64,000 bases of DNA from an uncultured Selenomonadaceae bacterium (GCA_902778455.1 CACYXR010000001.1:62001-126000), one strand, 5' to 3'; shown: positions 36,848-45,557, counted from the first letter of the stretch. Numbers and translations are program-made. The notes: generated by a model not told the origin, from the letters alone.

Positions 36848-37954
36848 TCATTCCTCCGGGATAGCTTCCAGCACGGCGGTGACGGTGATCTTGTCGTTGC
36901 CCCGCATGAACACGACCTCGACGGAATCGCCGACCTGATGGCCGGTGATTGCGGCGCGCAGCTCGCCGACGGTGTTCGTCTTCTCGCCGCCGACGGAAAG
37001 AATCACATCGCCGCGCTGAATGCCCGCCTTGCCCGCGGGGCCGTTCAGCGTGACATTCTGCACATAGACGCCCGCGTCCACGTTGAGCTGGTAGCCCGCC
37101 CGGGCGGCCGTCTCCTTGTCATAGACGCCGACGCCGAGATACGGGCGGATGACACGGCCGTGATCCATGATTTGGTCGACGATGTCGCGCACCGAATTGA
37201 TCGGGATCGCGAAGCCCATCCCCTCGACGCCGTTGGCGGCGATTTTCGCGCTGTTGATGCCGATCACGAGGCCGTCCGCGTTCGCCAGCGCGCCGCCGGA
37301 ATTGCCGGGGCTGATGGCGGCGTCGGTCTGGATCAGTTTCAGATGACGCTCGGAAATATCCAATGTGCGGTTCAGCGCGCTGATAACGCCTACGGTCACG
37401 CTGCCCTGGAATTCAAGACCCATCGGATTGCCGATAGCAATGGCCGGCTCACCGACCACGATATCGTCGGAATTGCCGAAGGCCGCCGTCGGGAACCCGT
37501 CGCCGTCGATCTTGACCACCGCGATGTCGGTCAGCTCGTCCGCGCCGACCAGCTTGCCCTTGACGCTGCGGCCGTCGGAAAGCGAGACCATAATCTCCCG
37601 CGCGCCTGCCACGACATGATTATTTGTGACGATATAGCCGTCCTCTCGGAAAATCACGCCGGAGCCGACGCCCTGCTCATACTCGAACTGATGGTTGAAC
37701 CAGTCCCGCGCCACTGCGCGGTTCGTGATACCGACCACCGCCGGGCCGACGGATTTCGCGACACGGACGGCGGGCGTATTGCGCGCGTCCGAAAGCCCCC
37801 CCGTCGAAGCCGCGGGGCGCGAAGTTTCCGGCATCGTCCCGGAGGACGAATTATCCGCCAAAACCCCGCCGCAGCCGGCGGCCAGCACCGCCCCCGCAAC
37901 GCTCATCGCCACTACGGTCTTGCGGTATTTCTTCCAAAGATCCATCAACAACAT
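36848..37954 (-). CDS. htrA: HtrA/DegP-type serine protease
   Basis: A 368-residue envelope protease of the S1C family. The N-terminus has a hydrophobic anchor or signal (about 11-30) ending LAAGC, which could be a lipobox. The catalytic triad is visible: His in TNNHVVAGA, Asp in ELTDIAVVKI and Ser in AAISPGNSGGAL. One C-terminal PDZ domain covers about 270-360. Homologues degrade misfolded secreted proteins. Starts at 37954 or two TTG codons just after it are all possible around an AAAGGAT site. It lies between walJ and rlmH. Confidence 0.93.
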   Translation of the reverse strand: MLLMDLWKKYRKTVVAMSVAGAVLAAGCGGVLADNSSSGTMPETSRPAASTGGLSDARNTPAVRVAKSVGPAVVGITNRAVARDWFNHQFEYEQGVGSGVIFREDGYIVTNNHVVAGAREIMVSLSDGRSVKGKLVGADELTDIAVVKIDGDGFPTAAFGNSDDIVVGEPAIAIGNPMGLEFQGSVTVGVISALNRTLDISERHLKLIQTDAAISPGNSGGALANADGLVIGINSAKIAANGVEGMGFAIPINSVRDIVDQIMDHGRVIRPYLGVGVYDKETAARAGYQLNVDAGVYVQNVTLNGPAGKAGIQRGDVILSVGGEKTNTVGELRAAITGHQVGDSVEVVFMRGNDKITVTAVLEAIPEE

Positions 37955-38020
37955 ATCCTTTCACCCTTCCAGCCGGAGCGTCGCAGCCCGCGCACCTCCG
38001 GTTTTATTCTATTGTATAGA

Positions 38021-38773
38021 CTATGCCGTTACCATTTCGTCCTGCAAAGCGATTGCCAGCGGCAGCGATGTGACTCCGATTTCCGCGAACGCGCGGGCAA
38101 CCGTTTCCTCGGCAATGACGGGACGATTGTTCGTTTCGCTCAAATGGGCGAGGATGATTTTCCCCGGACATGATTTGAGGCTTGCCAGCGCACGCCCCGC
38201 CTCATCGTTCGCCAAATGTCCGCGATTGCCGAGAATCCGCTGCTTCAGCGGCCACGGGTACGGCCCCTGCCGAAGCATTTGGCGGTCATGGTTCGCTTCG
38301 AATACAAGCACGTCCGAGCCTTCCATCGCCGTCCGCACACTGTCCGTCACATAGCCGAGATCGGTGGCCACCGTGCATTTCCGGCTGCCCGTAATCTCGT
38401 AGCCGACAGGATCGGCTGCGTCATGCGGAATATCGAAAGCCGAAACGCGGAGCGGCCCTACCTCCACAGCGTCATGAATCGCAAACAGCCGTTCCTCCGG
38501 CAGTGTATCCGACGCTATCGCCCGAAGTGTACCCGGCCTTGTATAGACCGGCGCTTTCGTGCGTTTCAGGATTGTCTCCAGCCCCTTCACATGATCGCTG
38601 TGCTCATGGGTGATGAAAATCGCGTCCAGGGATTCCAGCGGCACCGAAAGCTCCCCGAGCTCCCGTGCCACACGCCGGACGCCGACGCCCGCGTCCACGA
38701 GAAGCCGGGCACCGTCCATCTCGACGAAAATCGCGTTTCCCTTGCTTCCGCTGGCGAGAACCGAAACCTGCAT
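38021..38773 (-). CDS. walJ: MBL-fold hydrolase of the WalJ/YycJ family
   Basis: A 250-residue metallo-beta-lactamase-fold protein. It begins MQVSVLASGSKGNAIFVE and has the metal motif THEHSDH (about 55-61), with later IPHDAADPVGY and ATDLGYVTD. WalJ/YycJ proteins are thought to be nucleases linking replication and cell division to the WalRK system. Here walJ heads walJ-htrA-rlmH, but the two-component genes walRK are not in the window. Confidence 0.9.
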   Translation of the reverse strand: MQVSVLASGSKGNAIFVEMDGARLLVDAGVGVRRVARELGELSVPLESLDAIFITHEHSDHVKGLETILKRTKAPVYTRPGTLRAIASDTLPEERLFAIHDAVEVGPLRVSAFDIPHDAADPVGYEITGSRKCTVATDLGYVTDSVRTAMEGSDVLVFEANHDRQMLRQGPYPWPLKQRILGNRGHLANDEAGRALASLKSCPGKIILAHLSETNNRPVIAEETVARAFAEIGVTSLPLAIALQDEMVTA

Positions 38774-38844
38774 AACCGTTGCTTCGCTCCTTTCCTGCTT
38801 TCAAAGAATAGACAGCCGCTATGGAAACTCCCTGTAAAGGAGAA

Positions 38845-39885
38845 TCACGCGATGTGACGACGTCCGCCCGCGCCTTTTCCGACGGTGCGTCCCATAGCGC
38901 GGATCCGTCCCTCCATGCAGGCGCGGCAGTGCTCCGGCGTGTCGGCGACGCAGGCTTTGCCCGGATACAGCGCGTATTTTTGCCGCGCCTCGCCCTCGGT
39001 GACGTTCGGCATCATCACGTTCGCGCCGGAACGGAGCATCAGCTCCCGCGCTCCCGGCTGCAGCGTTTCCATCGCCGTCGTCGCCGGGATATTCGCCTCC
39101 GGCAGCAACAGCCGAATTGCCGAGACCATGCGGCGTACGAGCCGCATATCGCCGGGCGGCTCGTTTCCCAGCGGTGTGTCGCCGTTCGGAACCAATGGCC
39201 CGATCCCCACCATGTCCGCGTCGATTTTTTGGAAAAACAAAATATCCCGTGCCAATGACTCTACTGTCTGCCCCGGCAGCCCGACAAGGCAGCCGGTGCC
39301 GACCTCGTAGCCGAGTTTTTTCAAATCCGTAAGACAGCGCAAGCGATTCCCGAACGACATGCCCGGATCGAGCCGTTCATATATTTCGCGATCCGTCGTT
39401 TCGATGCGGAGCAGAAAACGGTCCGTGCCCGCCTCGCGCAAAACGCGGTACTCGTCCGTCGTCCGTTCTCCGACGGAAAGCGTCACCGTCAGCCCCAGCC
39501 TTTTCACCTCGCGCACAATATCCGCCAATCGCTCCGCCGTAAACCAGGCGTCTTCCCCGGACTGCATGACAACCGTCGGATATCCCGCCGCCTTCGCCTT
39601 TTCCGCCAGCGCAACAATTTCCGGCCGCGTCAGGCGATAGCGCTGCGCCTTTTGGTTGTCGCGGCGAAGTCCGCAGTACAGGCAGTTTTGTCGGCAATAG
39701 CTGGAAAACTCGATCAAGCCGCGCAAATGCACTTCGTCGCCGACAGTTGCGCAGCGCACACGATCCGCCGCCGCCGCCAACTCCGTTTCCGCGTCAGAAG
39801 CGGACAACAGGGCGGCCAGTTCTTCCTCCGTGAGTTGGTGGACCGTTTCCGCTTTTTCAATCAGCGTGCGCTGCATCAGATCCAT
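38845..39885 (-). CDS. hydE: [FeFe]-hydrogenase maturase HydE
   Basis: HydE is a radical SAM enzyme that helps build the dithiomethylamine-bridged diiron unit of the hydrogenase H-cluster. The 346-residue protein has the CRQNCLYC cluster motif (C-x3-C-x2-C) in the FSSYCRQNCLYCGLRRDN context typical of HydE, MQSGEDAWF, and GVGPLVPN-like GIGPLVPNGDTPLGN. The C-terminal RACMEGR may bear a further cluster ligand. hydF, hydG and a hydrogenase are not present here, so the maturation genes are dispersed. Confidence 0.92.
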   Translation of the reverse strand: MDLMQRTLIEKAETVHQLTEEELAALLSASDAETELAAAADRVRCATVGDEVHLRGLIEFSSYCRQNCLYCGLRRDNQKAQRYRLTRPEIVALAEKAKAAGYPTVVMQSGEDAWFTAERLADIVREVKRLGLTVTLSVGERTTDEYRVLREAGTDRFLLRIETTDREIYERLDPGMSFGNRLRCLTDLKKLGYEVGTGCLVGLPGQTVESLARDILFFQKIDADMVGIGPLVPNGDTPLGNEPPGDMRLVRRMVSAIRLLLPEANIPATTAMETLQPGARELMLRSGANVMMPNVTEGEARQKYALYPGKACVADTPEHCRACMEGRIRAMGRTVGKGAGGRRHIA

Positions 39886-39929
39886 TTCGCCGTCCCCGTT
39901 TCTTATAAAAAATGAAAATATACAAAAAA

Positions 39930-39956
39930 CCGCAGCCCTTAAAGCTGCGGCGAATA
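39930..39956 (-). terminator. Terminator overlapping a stop codon
   Basis: Read leftward, CCGCAGC and GCTGCGG flank a seven-base loop with six Ts after. The stop codon of the upstream secreted-protein gene lies in the loop. Confidence 0.7.
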
Positions 39957-40340
39957 GATATATTCCGCGACCGTTTCCATCGCCGAGCCTTTCGCGTAGC
40001 TCTGCGGCTTCAACGGCTGGCCGGAGCCTCCGGTCTGCTCCTTCGTATCGTAAGCCGCGACGATGGAATCAAGAATCTGGTACGTTTTCTTGCCGCGGTC
40101 AAAAGCAATCGTATAAAGATACAGACAGTTCGCGTCCGCCTTCACGATCTCCACGCGCGCCGTCGCCTCATTGTTGTCCCTGATCTGCACCGAGTTCATG
40201 TCGACATAATATCCGGTATTCCCCTGCGCATCGACAAACCGCAGATCCATATCCGAAAAGTCGATAGGCTCCGCCAGGCCAACGCCGCACATCCCCAGAA
40301 CCGCCGCCGTCAAAACTGCCATAATAATTCTTCGTATCAT
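39939..40340 (-). CDS. Secreted hypothetical protein
   Basis: A 133-residue exported protein of unknown function. The signal peptide covers about 1-23 (MIRRIIMAVLTAAVLGMCGV) with likely cleavage after GLA. The mature part has VDAQGNTGYYVDMNSVQIRD followed by beta-rich sequence, similar in style to small periplasmic proteins of this lineage that carry a repeated 'Tyr-Val-Asp' core. The MITE-like copy 2 lies just upstream of it. Confidence 0.75.
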   Translation of the reverse strand: MIRRIIMAVLTAAVLGMCGVGLAEPIDFSDMDLRFVDAQGNTGYYVDMNSVQIRDNNEATARVEIVKADANCLYLYTIAFDRGKKTYQILDSIVAAYDTKEQTGGSGQPLKPQSYAKGSAMETVAEYIYSPQL

Positions 40341-40370
40341 GCCCGTTATCGTCTCTTTTCTGCTTGGTCA

Positions 40371-40494
40371 TTAAGGAACCGCTGAAAAAGTCCCTCGACA
40401 TAGATGAGCCATTTTGCGCTTTAGCGCTTAGTGGCTCACTATCCCGAGCACAGCGAGGGTGATGCACGAATTGACTTAATCAGGATTTCCTTAA
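40371..40494 (-). mobile_element. MITE-like element, copy 2 (TTAAGGAA family)
   Basis: A 124-base element in the opposite orientation to copy 1. Its left end reads TTAAGGAACCGCTGAAAAAG, and its right end, complemented, TTAAGGAAATCCTGATTAAG. The shared internal end motif is GTCAATTCGTGCATC. The interior differs from copy 1 and contains a hairpin around AGCGCTAAAGCGC. It fills most of the gap between two leftward genes. Confidence 0.75.
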
Positions 40495-40603
40495 AACATA
40501 TTTTAGTATAGCGGAAGAAAAAGCCCTCTGCAACTGTTTTTTCTTCCCGCGCACCAAAAAAGGCGGCGCGAAGCCGCCTTTGATGTCTGTCTTTCGCTGG
40601 ATT

Positions 40604-41272
40604 TCAGCCCGCACTCATATCGACGCCGTTGCCAAGCGGTGAACGCCCTTGGTTGTACGCCTGCTTTGCCGACTGCATAGCAGTAGCGACGCTCGATTCT
40701 CCATTTTGCTTAACTTGATTTTGCAGGCTTTGGAACTCGCCCTTGCCAATCTTGACCTCGTTGCCGAAATTCGAGACGTCCGTTATCGCTTTTCTGCGCG
40801 CGGTCAGCATCGACGTCTTCTGCTCGCCGGTGTTCAGCACCTGCTTGTTTTCCTGCTGGAACTCGCTGCGGCCGAATTTCGTCTCGTTGCCGAAGTTCGA
40901 AACGTCCGTGATCGCTTTTCTGCGCGCGGTCAGCATCGACGTTTTTTGCTCGCCGGTGTTCAGTACCTGCTTGTTGTCCCGCTGGAACTCACTCTTGCCG
41001 AATTTCGTCTCGTTGCCGAAGTTCGACACATCCGTGACCGCATGAACCCGCCCCATCAACATCGAAGTCTTTTGCTCGCCGGTGTTCAGGACCTTGTCAT
41101 TGTCCCGCTGGAACTCACTGGTGCCGAGCTTCGTCTCATTGCCGAAATTCGAGACCTCGTAATGGGACTTCGACCGCTCCATGTACATCGCGGCCTTTTC
41201 CCCGCCGATACGGCTGACCATTTGATTGACCTGCAGGAAGCCGCTTCCTCCCGATACTCCTCCGATTGCCAT
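40604..41272 (-). CDS. Protein of four 42-residue tandem repeats
   Basis: A 222-residue protein of unknown function. After a glycine-rich start (MAIGGVSGGSGFLQVNQM) and a short linker, it consists of four consecutive 42-residue units with the core VSNFGNETKFGxSEFQ, then NKQVLNTGEQKTSML. Two middle units are nearly identical, the first is slightly changed and the last is degenerate. There is no signal peptide or membrane helix. The ATG at 41272 follows GTGAGGG; a longer frame to 41320 is less likely. I know no family with this repeat. It lies 140 bases after the ferredoxin-oxidoreductase operon. Confidence 0.72.
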   Translation of the reverse strand: MAIGGVSGGSGFLQVNQMVSRIGGEKAAMYMERSKSHYEVSNFGNETKLGTSEFQRDNDKVLNTGEQKTSMLMGRVHAVTDVSNFGNETKFGKSEFQRDNKQVLNTGEQKTSMLTARRKAITDVSNFGNETKFGRSEFQQENKQVLNTGEQKTSMLTARRKAITDVSNFGNEVKIGKGEFQSLQNQVKQNGESSVATAMQSAKQAYNQGRSPLGNGVDMSAG

Positions 41273-41415
41273 TGCAGTTCCCTCACTTTCATCCTTGTGG
41301 GGCAAAATACCCCAAGACATTTTTGGATAAAATGCCTATCCTAAATCCTTATATGTATTATATAGGGAGGAAGTGGTTCTGACAAGTCCTAAAATGAAAC
41401 TTTTATCCCTAAATT

Positions 41416-41952
41416 TTACACCGCTTTTTTCGCGATTTCGTATCCCGCCGCCAGCGCTTTTTTGTTCGCGTCCTCGGTGCCCTTCGGCACGCGGTCCAGC
41501 ACGGCGCGCTCCAGGGACTCCGTCGTCACGCATTTTGTGAGTGCGACGACGGCGCCCAATGCCACGATATTCGCGAAAAGCGGCTTGCCGCACACCTCGC
41601 GGGCGGTATGAGTAATCGGCAGATCGACGCGGCGCGCGTCCTCGGCGCGGACGTCCTTGACAAACAGACTGTCCGTGATGATCAGGCTCGACGCGTCGCA
41701 GTCGCCGGAAAACTTGTCTGCCGCCTCCTGGCTCATGACGAGCAGCGTGTCCGGATGCGTGACGCGGCCAAAACGGATCGGCCGGTCGGAAATGATGACC
41801 TCGGCCTTCGAAGAGCCGCCGCGGGCCTCCGGGCCGTAAGACTGGGACTGCACAGCGAGCAGCCCGTCCAGGAGCGCGGCCTCGGCGAGAATAATGCCGG
41901 CGGTGATCAAGCCCTGTCCGCCCGTGCCGGAAAAACGAAAATTCTGTTTCAT
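41416..41952 (-). CDS. korC: 2-oxoacid:ferredoxin oxidoreductase, gamma subunit
   Basis: A 178-residue gamma subunit. It begins FRFSGTGGQGLITAGIILAEAA, the standard start of POR/KOR gamma domains, and has QSYGPEARGGSSKAEVIIS. With the alpha and beta subunits upstream it forms a complex that decarboxylates a 2-oxoacid to the acyl-CoA with reduction of ferredoxin. Its ATG overlaps the korB stop by four bases. The subunit order D-A-B-C suggests 2-oxoglutarate as substrate, though a branched-chain 2-oxoacid is possible. Confidence 0.9.
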   Translation of the reverse strand: MKQNFRFSGTGGQGLITAGIILAEAALLDGLLAVQSQSYGPEARGGSSKAEVIISDRPIRFGRVTHPDTLLVMSQEAADKFSGDCDASSLIITDSLFVKDVRAEDARRVDLPITHTAREVCGKPLFANIVALGAVVALTKCVTTESLERAVLDRVPKGTEDANKKALAAGYEIAKKAV

Positions 41953-42794
41953 GCCGTTTCCTCCTTCACGGAAGCCTGGGCGCGGACAATGACCTCGTCG
42001 TAAGCCTTCGTATATTCTTTCAAATCCTTGCGCTCGGACAGCACGCCGATCGGGAATTTCCCTTCCCGCGCCGCTTCATCCATCTTGTCCCACGCCGCTT
42101 TCATCACGCCGTGATCCTTCTGCCATTCCATCATCTTCGCCGGGGCGCCTATCTGGTTCTGCCGTCCGTAATTCGTCGGGCAGCCCGTGACGACCTCGAT
42201 GATGCTGAATCCCTCGTGACGAATTCCCTTGCGAAGCACGTCCACAAGGATTGGCACGTGGTAAGTCGTGGCGCGGGCCGTGAACGTCGCGCCCGCCGCC
42301 TGCGCCAACGCGAGGATATCAAAGCTCGGCTCAATGGTCAGATACGGCGCCGTCGTCGCCTTTTTGCCCATCGGTGTCAGCGGAGAATACTGGCCGCCGG
42401 TCATACCGTAAATGCTGTTGTTGAACACCACCAGCGTCAGCCCGATATTGCGCCGCGCCGCGTGGATCAAATGGTTGCCGCCGATCGCCGAGCAGTCGCC
42501 GTCGCCGGACAGCGTGATGACATTCAGCTCAGGACGCGCCATCTTGAGTCCCGTGGAAATCGGCAGCGCACGTCCGTGGAGCGTATTCGCCGTGTTGAAA
42601 TCCACATAGCCCGACGCGCGGCTGGAACAGCCGATGCCGGAAATAATCGCCACGTCGTCCTTCGCCAGATTTTCCGCGTCAATCGCTTTCAAAAGCGCGC
42701 CCAGCACGACGCCGTTGCCGCAGCCGGGGCACCAGAGGTGCGGGAGACGGTTCGGGCGGAAATAAAAATCGACAAGCTCTTCCATGCTTTTCAT
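41949..42794 (-). CDS. korB: 2-oxoacid:ferredoxin oxidoreductase, beta (TPP) subunit
   Basis: A 281-residue thiamine-pyrophosphate-binding subunit. The TPP motif appears as LSGDGDCSAIGGNHLIHAARRNIGLTLVVFNNSIYGMTGGQYSP (GDG...N), and WCPGCGNG near residue 22 matches this family. It receives the 2-oxoacid and passes electrons to the complex's ferredoxin-like part. It lies between korA and korC with one-base or overlapping junctions. Confidence 0.92.
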   Translation of the reverse strand: MKSMEELVDFYFRPNRLPHLWCPGCGNGVVLGALLKAIDAENLAKDDVAIISGIGCSSRASGYVDFNTANTLHGRALPISTGLKMARPELNVITLSGDGDCSAIGGNHLIHAARRNIGLTLVVFNNSIYGMTGGQYSPLTPMGKKATTAPYLTIEPSFDILALAQAAGATFTARATTYHVPILVDVLRKGIRHEGFSIIEVVTGCPTNYGRQNQIGAPAKMMEWQKDHGVMKAAWDKMDEAAREGKFPIGVLSERKDLKEYTKAYDEVIVRAQASVKEETA

Positions 42795-42795
42795 C

Positions 42796-43953
42796 TTATT
42801 TCGCCCCCTTTATCTTTTCCGCAGACTCGCGAATCTTCTCGAGCAGCTGCTCCGGCGTCGCCGGTTCGTTATCATATTTCGCGTACAGGTCGACAGGCAC
42901 GAGCCCGCGTACCGCGCGTCCGACTTCGCGCACATATTGGCCGCAGTTCAGCTCATGCACCAGCAGGCACTTCGCCTTCTTTGCCACCGCCTGGATCTGC
43001 CGGTCCGCGAAAGGCCAGATCGTGACGGGGCGAAGCAGGCCCGCACGTATGCCTTCGTCCCGGGCCATATCCACGGCGTCATAGGCCGTACGCGCCGCGC
43101 CGCCGTACGCGATCACGACGACGTCGGCGTCATCCGTCCTGTAATTTTCGACTTGCACAATGTCGTCCTCATGGTCGCGGAGTTTCAAGTGCAGCCGATC
43201 CTGGGAATTTTTCGTCGCGGCGGGCGTCCCTTTCGGGAATCCCGTCTCGTCGTGGACAAGCCCCGTCATGTGCCAGCGGTAGCCGCTGCCGAAATCCGCC
43301 ATCGCCGGAACCATCGAACCGTCGGTATCGGCATAAGCCAGATATTTTTCCGGCGGCGTGTCCGGCTGCTTCCTGCGCGGCACGGAAAGTCCCTCATAGC
43401 TGTCGGGCAGCTCAATCCGTTCGCGCATATGACCGACGATCTCGTCCATCAAAAGAATCACCGGGTAGCGATATTTTTCGCTGAGCTCCACCGCCCGCCG
43501 CGTCAAATCAAAACATTCGGGCACGCTGGACGGCGACACCACGATCAGCCAATGATCGCCGTGGGTGCCCCAACGCGTCTGCATCACGTCGCCCTGGGAC
43601 GGTGACGTCGGCTGCCCCGTCGCGGGGCCGACACGCTGCACATCGACAATCACGCAGGGAATCTCCGCGCTGCACGCCATGCCGATGGTTTCCTGCTTCA
43701 GCGAAAAGCCCGGTCCCGAAGTCGCGGTCATCGCCTTCACGCCGCCCAGCGACGCGCCGACGACGGTGCCGATGCCGGCCAGCTCGTCCTCGGTCTGCAT
43801 GAATTTACCGCCGACCTGCGGCAGCCGCTTTGCCATTCCTTCGGCAATCTCCGTGGAAGGCGTAATCGGATAGCCGCCGTAAAAGCGCACGCCCGCCGCG
43901 ATCGCGCCCTCGACCACCGCCTGGTTGCCCTGCAAAAGAAGAACTCGGCTCAT
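42796..43953 (-). CDS. korA: 2-oxoacid:ferredoxin oxidoreductase, alpha subunit
   Basis: A 385-residue alpha subunit with QGNQAVVEGAIAAGVRFYGGYPITPSTEIAEGMAKRLP at the start and TATSGPGFSLKQETIGMACSAEIPCVIVDVQRVGPATGQPTSPSQGDVMQ, both hallmarks of the POR_N domain. The ATG at 43953 follows AGGAGG and shares one base with the korD stop (TGATG). The same frame extends upstream to 44007 but has no similarity there. Confidence 0.93.
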   Translation of the reverse strand: MSRVLLLQGNQAVVEGAIAAGVRFYGGYPITPSTEIAEGMAKRLPQVGGKFMQTEDELAGIGTVVGASLGGVKAMTATSGPGFSLKQETIGMACSAEIPCVIVDVQRVGPATGQPTSPSQGDVMQTRWGTHGDHWLIVVSPSSVPECFDLTRRAVELSEKYRYPVILLMDEIVGHMRERIELPDSYEGLSVPRRKQPDTPPEKYLAYADTDGSMVPAMADFGSGYRWHMTGLVHDETGFPKGTPAATKNSQDRLHLKLRDHEDDIVQVENYRTDDADVVVIAYGGAARTAYDAVDMARDEGIRAGLLRPVTIWPFADRQIQAVAKKAKCLLVHELNCGQYVREVGRAVRGLVPVDLYAKYDNEPATPEQLLEKIRESAEKIKGAK

Positions 43954-44153
43954 CAGGCTCCCTCCTTCTTCACGAAAATCGCGTAATCCGGGCAGCGCAT
44001 CTCGCACTGTCCGCAGGAAATACAGTCGTTTTCCTTGCCCGCCTTGATGGCAGACTTGTTCAGCTCCGTGATCTCAAGCACGCCGCGCGGGCAGAAATAC
44101 GCGCAAATTCCGCAGCCCTTGCAGCGATTCGTATAAAATTTCAGCATTGCCAT
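43953..44153 (-). CDS. korD: 2-oxoacid:ferredoxin oxidoreductase, delta (ferredoxin) subunit
   Basis: A 66-residue protein with two 4Fe-4S motifs: CKGCGICAYFCP and CISCGQCEMRCP. It is the ferredoxin-like electron-transfer subunit of the KorDABC complex and is the first gene of the operon. Confidence 0.92.
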   Translation of the reverse strand: MAMLKFYTNRCKGCGICAYFCPRGVLEITELNKSAIKAGKENDCISCGQCEMRCPDYAIFVKKEGA

Positions 44154-44298
44154 ACGCTCCCATCTTTATAAACACTCATTTAATCATATCACCGCCGGAA
44201 GGGCAATTCAATAGTTTTATGCAAATTTTTATATAAAAAGTATATAAAATATTGCATAATAGATTCATATTCGGGCAAAGGCATAGATCTTTCATTAA

Positions 44299-44334
44299 AT
44301 TTTCAGGTTATGTTCGTTTGTTTCACGTGAAACA
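44299..44334 (-). promoter_or_regulatory. parS: parS site 3 with extended motif
   Basis: A perfect parS (44319-44334) in the opposite orientation to sites 1 and 2. Reading leftward it is followed after three bases by GAACATAACCTGAAAAT (44299-44315). It lies between the divergent korD and T-box/pheA transcripts, 34 kb from the other pair. The remaining AT-rich 140 bases toward korD show no other feature. Confidence 0.88.
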
Positions 44335-44361
44335 TTTTTGCGGAAAAATTTTTTCTGAGGC

Positions 44362-44390
44362 TTGCATATCTTTTTTCTTCATGCTATGAT
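44362..44390 (+). promoter_or_regulatory. Promoter of the T-box/pheA transcript
   Basis: TTGCAT (44362-44367) and TATGAT (44385-44390) are separated by 17 bases, immediately ahead of the T-box leader. Confidence 0.5.
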
Positions 44391-44399
44391 ATGCAATCA

Positions 44400-44690
44400 T
44401 AAATGCAAAAGGCTATGAACAGGAAAAGTACGCCGCGCGAAAGCGTACAGAGAGCCGGGGGAGCTGGAAACCGGTCGGGGACGCGCGGAGGAAGTTCGCC
44501 TGTGAGCTGCGCGCTGAAATTCAGGAAACACCGAATAAGTAGGCTGCGCCGGAGTCTCCGCCGTTACAAGGAGGGGCCGATCGATTGTCATAGACAGTCC
44601 GTCGGAACAGAGCGGCCCGCTGCAGCGGGCAAATAAGGTGGTAACGCGGGAGCACCCGTCCTTTTGGGACAGGCGCTCTTTTTTATTATC
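44400..44690 (+). promoter_or_regulatory. T-box riboswitch, Phe specifier
   Basis: The leader shows stem I features (AAAAGTAC, the AGAGAG bulge motif, GGAGCTGGAAACCGG), a specifier region GAAG-TTC-GCCTGTGAGC with TTC (Phe) at 44495-44497, the T-box itself AATAAGGTGGTAACGCGG (44632-44649), and a terminator (about 44650-44685) ending in Ts. Uncharged tRNA-Phe would pair with TTC and the T-box, open the terminator and switch on pheA and probably aroF. The specifier reading is by pattern and is likely but not certain. Confidence 0.9.
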
Positions 44691-44707
44691 GAAACGGAGG
44701 GGATGAT

Positions 44708-45553
44708 TTGCAGACTTTGGGATTTCTCGGGCCGCGAGGCACGCACAGCGAAGCGGCGGCCCTGTTCCTTTCGGAACGGATGAAAGACGGCGCGCAGCTT
44801 CGCCCGTACCCGGATATTTTCTCGGTAATACAGGCCGCTGCCGACAGCGAAGTGGACGTTTGTGTCGTTCCGGTGGAAAACTCCCTGGAAGGCGCGGTCA
44901 ATGTGACGATGGACACACTGGCGCAAATGGACGATCTCGCCATCGAGCGCGAACTGATTTGGGATATCCACAACCAGCTGATGGCAAAAGACGCCGCCGC
45001 AGAAGTGCGGACCATCTACTCGCATCCGCAGCCGTTGGCGCAATGCCGCCAATACCTGAAATCGCATTTCCCGAAGGCAAAGCTGGTCGCCACAGAAAGC
45101 ACCGCGAAAGCCGCCGAACTGGTCGCAAGCGGCGAAGCGGGCGCGGCGGCCATCTGCACGGAGCGGGCAGGCGAACTGTACGGCCTTTCCGCCGTCGCCA
45201 CGGAGATACAGGACAGCATGACGAACTCCACCAGGTTTTACCAGCTTCGCCGCCGTCCGGTCCCCGCACTGGACGAATCGGAAAGCGGCCGCGCGGTGAT
45301 CGTCTGCCAGATCGATGGCGCACGGGCAGGCAGCCTTTGCGGCGTGCTGGAGGAATTCGCCAGCCGCGGCGTCAACATGACGCGTATCATCTCCCGCCCC
45401 GCCCGCACCGGCCTCGGCGTCTACATTTTCTTCTTCGACCTGGAAATCGAAGCGGGAAAATCAAGAGAACCTCTGGAAACATCCATCGAGGCCGTGCGTG
45501 AAAAGAGCATCTGGCTAAAGGATCTGGGAAGATTCCCGGTACTGGAGAAATAA
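44708..45553 (+). CDS. pheA: Prephenate dehydratase
   Basis: Converts prephenate to phenylpyruvate in phenylalanine synthesis. The 281-residue protein starts LGFLGPRGTHSEAAAL and has the active-site NSTRFYQL Thr-Arg-Phe triplet (about 177-184) and the GSLCGVLEEFASRGVNMTRIISRPARTG block of the C-terminal ACT domain, which binds phenylalanine as feedback inhibitor. The TTG start follows GGAGGGG. The T-box leader upstream matches this role. Confidence 0.94.
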   Translation: MQTLGFLGPRGTHSEAAALFLSERMKDGAQLRPYPDIFSVIQAAADSEVDVCVVPVENSLEGAVNVTMDTLAQMDDLAIERELIWDIHNQLMAKDAAAEVRTIYSHPQPLAQCRQYLKSHFPKAKLVATESTAKAAELVASGEAGAAAICTERAGELYGLSAVATEIQDSMTNSTRFYQLRRRPVPALDESESGRAVIVCQIDGARAGSLCGVLEEFASRGVNMTRIISRPARTGLGVYIFFFDLEIEAGKSREPLETSIEAVREKSIWLKDLGRFPVLEK

Positions 45554-45557
45554 AACA

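Noticed and set aside
36449..38173. A 574-codon rightward frame across rlmH and htrA
   Set aside because: Antisense to two well-supported genes; the translation is not protein-like over its length.
44403..44636. Small frames within the T-box leader
   Set aside because: They overlap conserved T-box structure and have no ribosome site.
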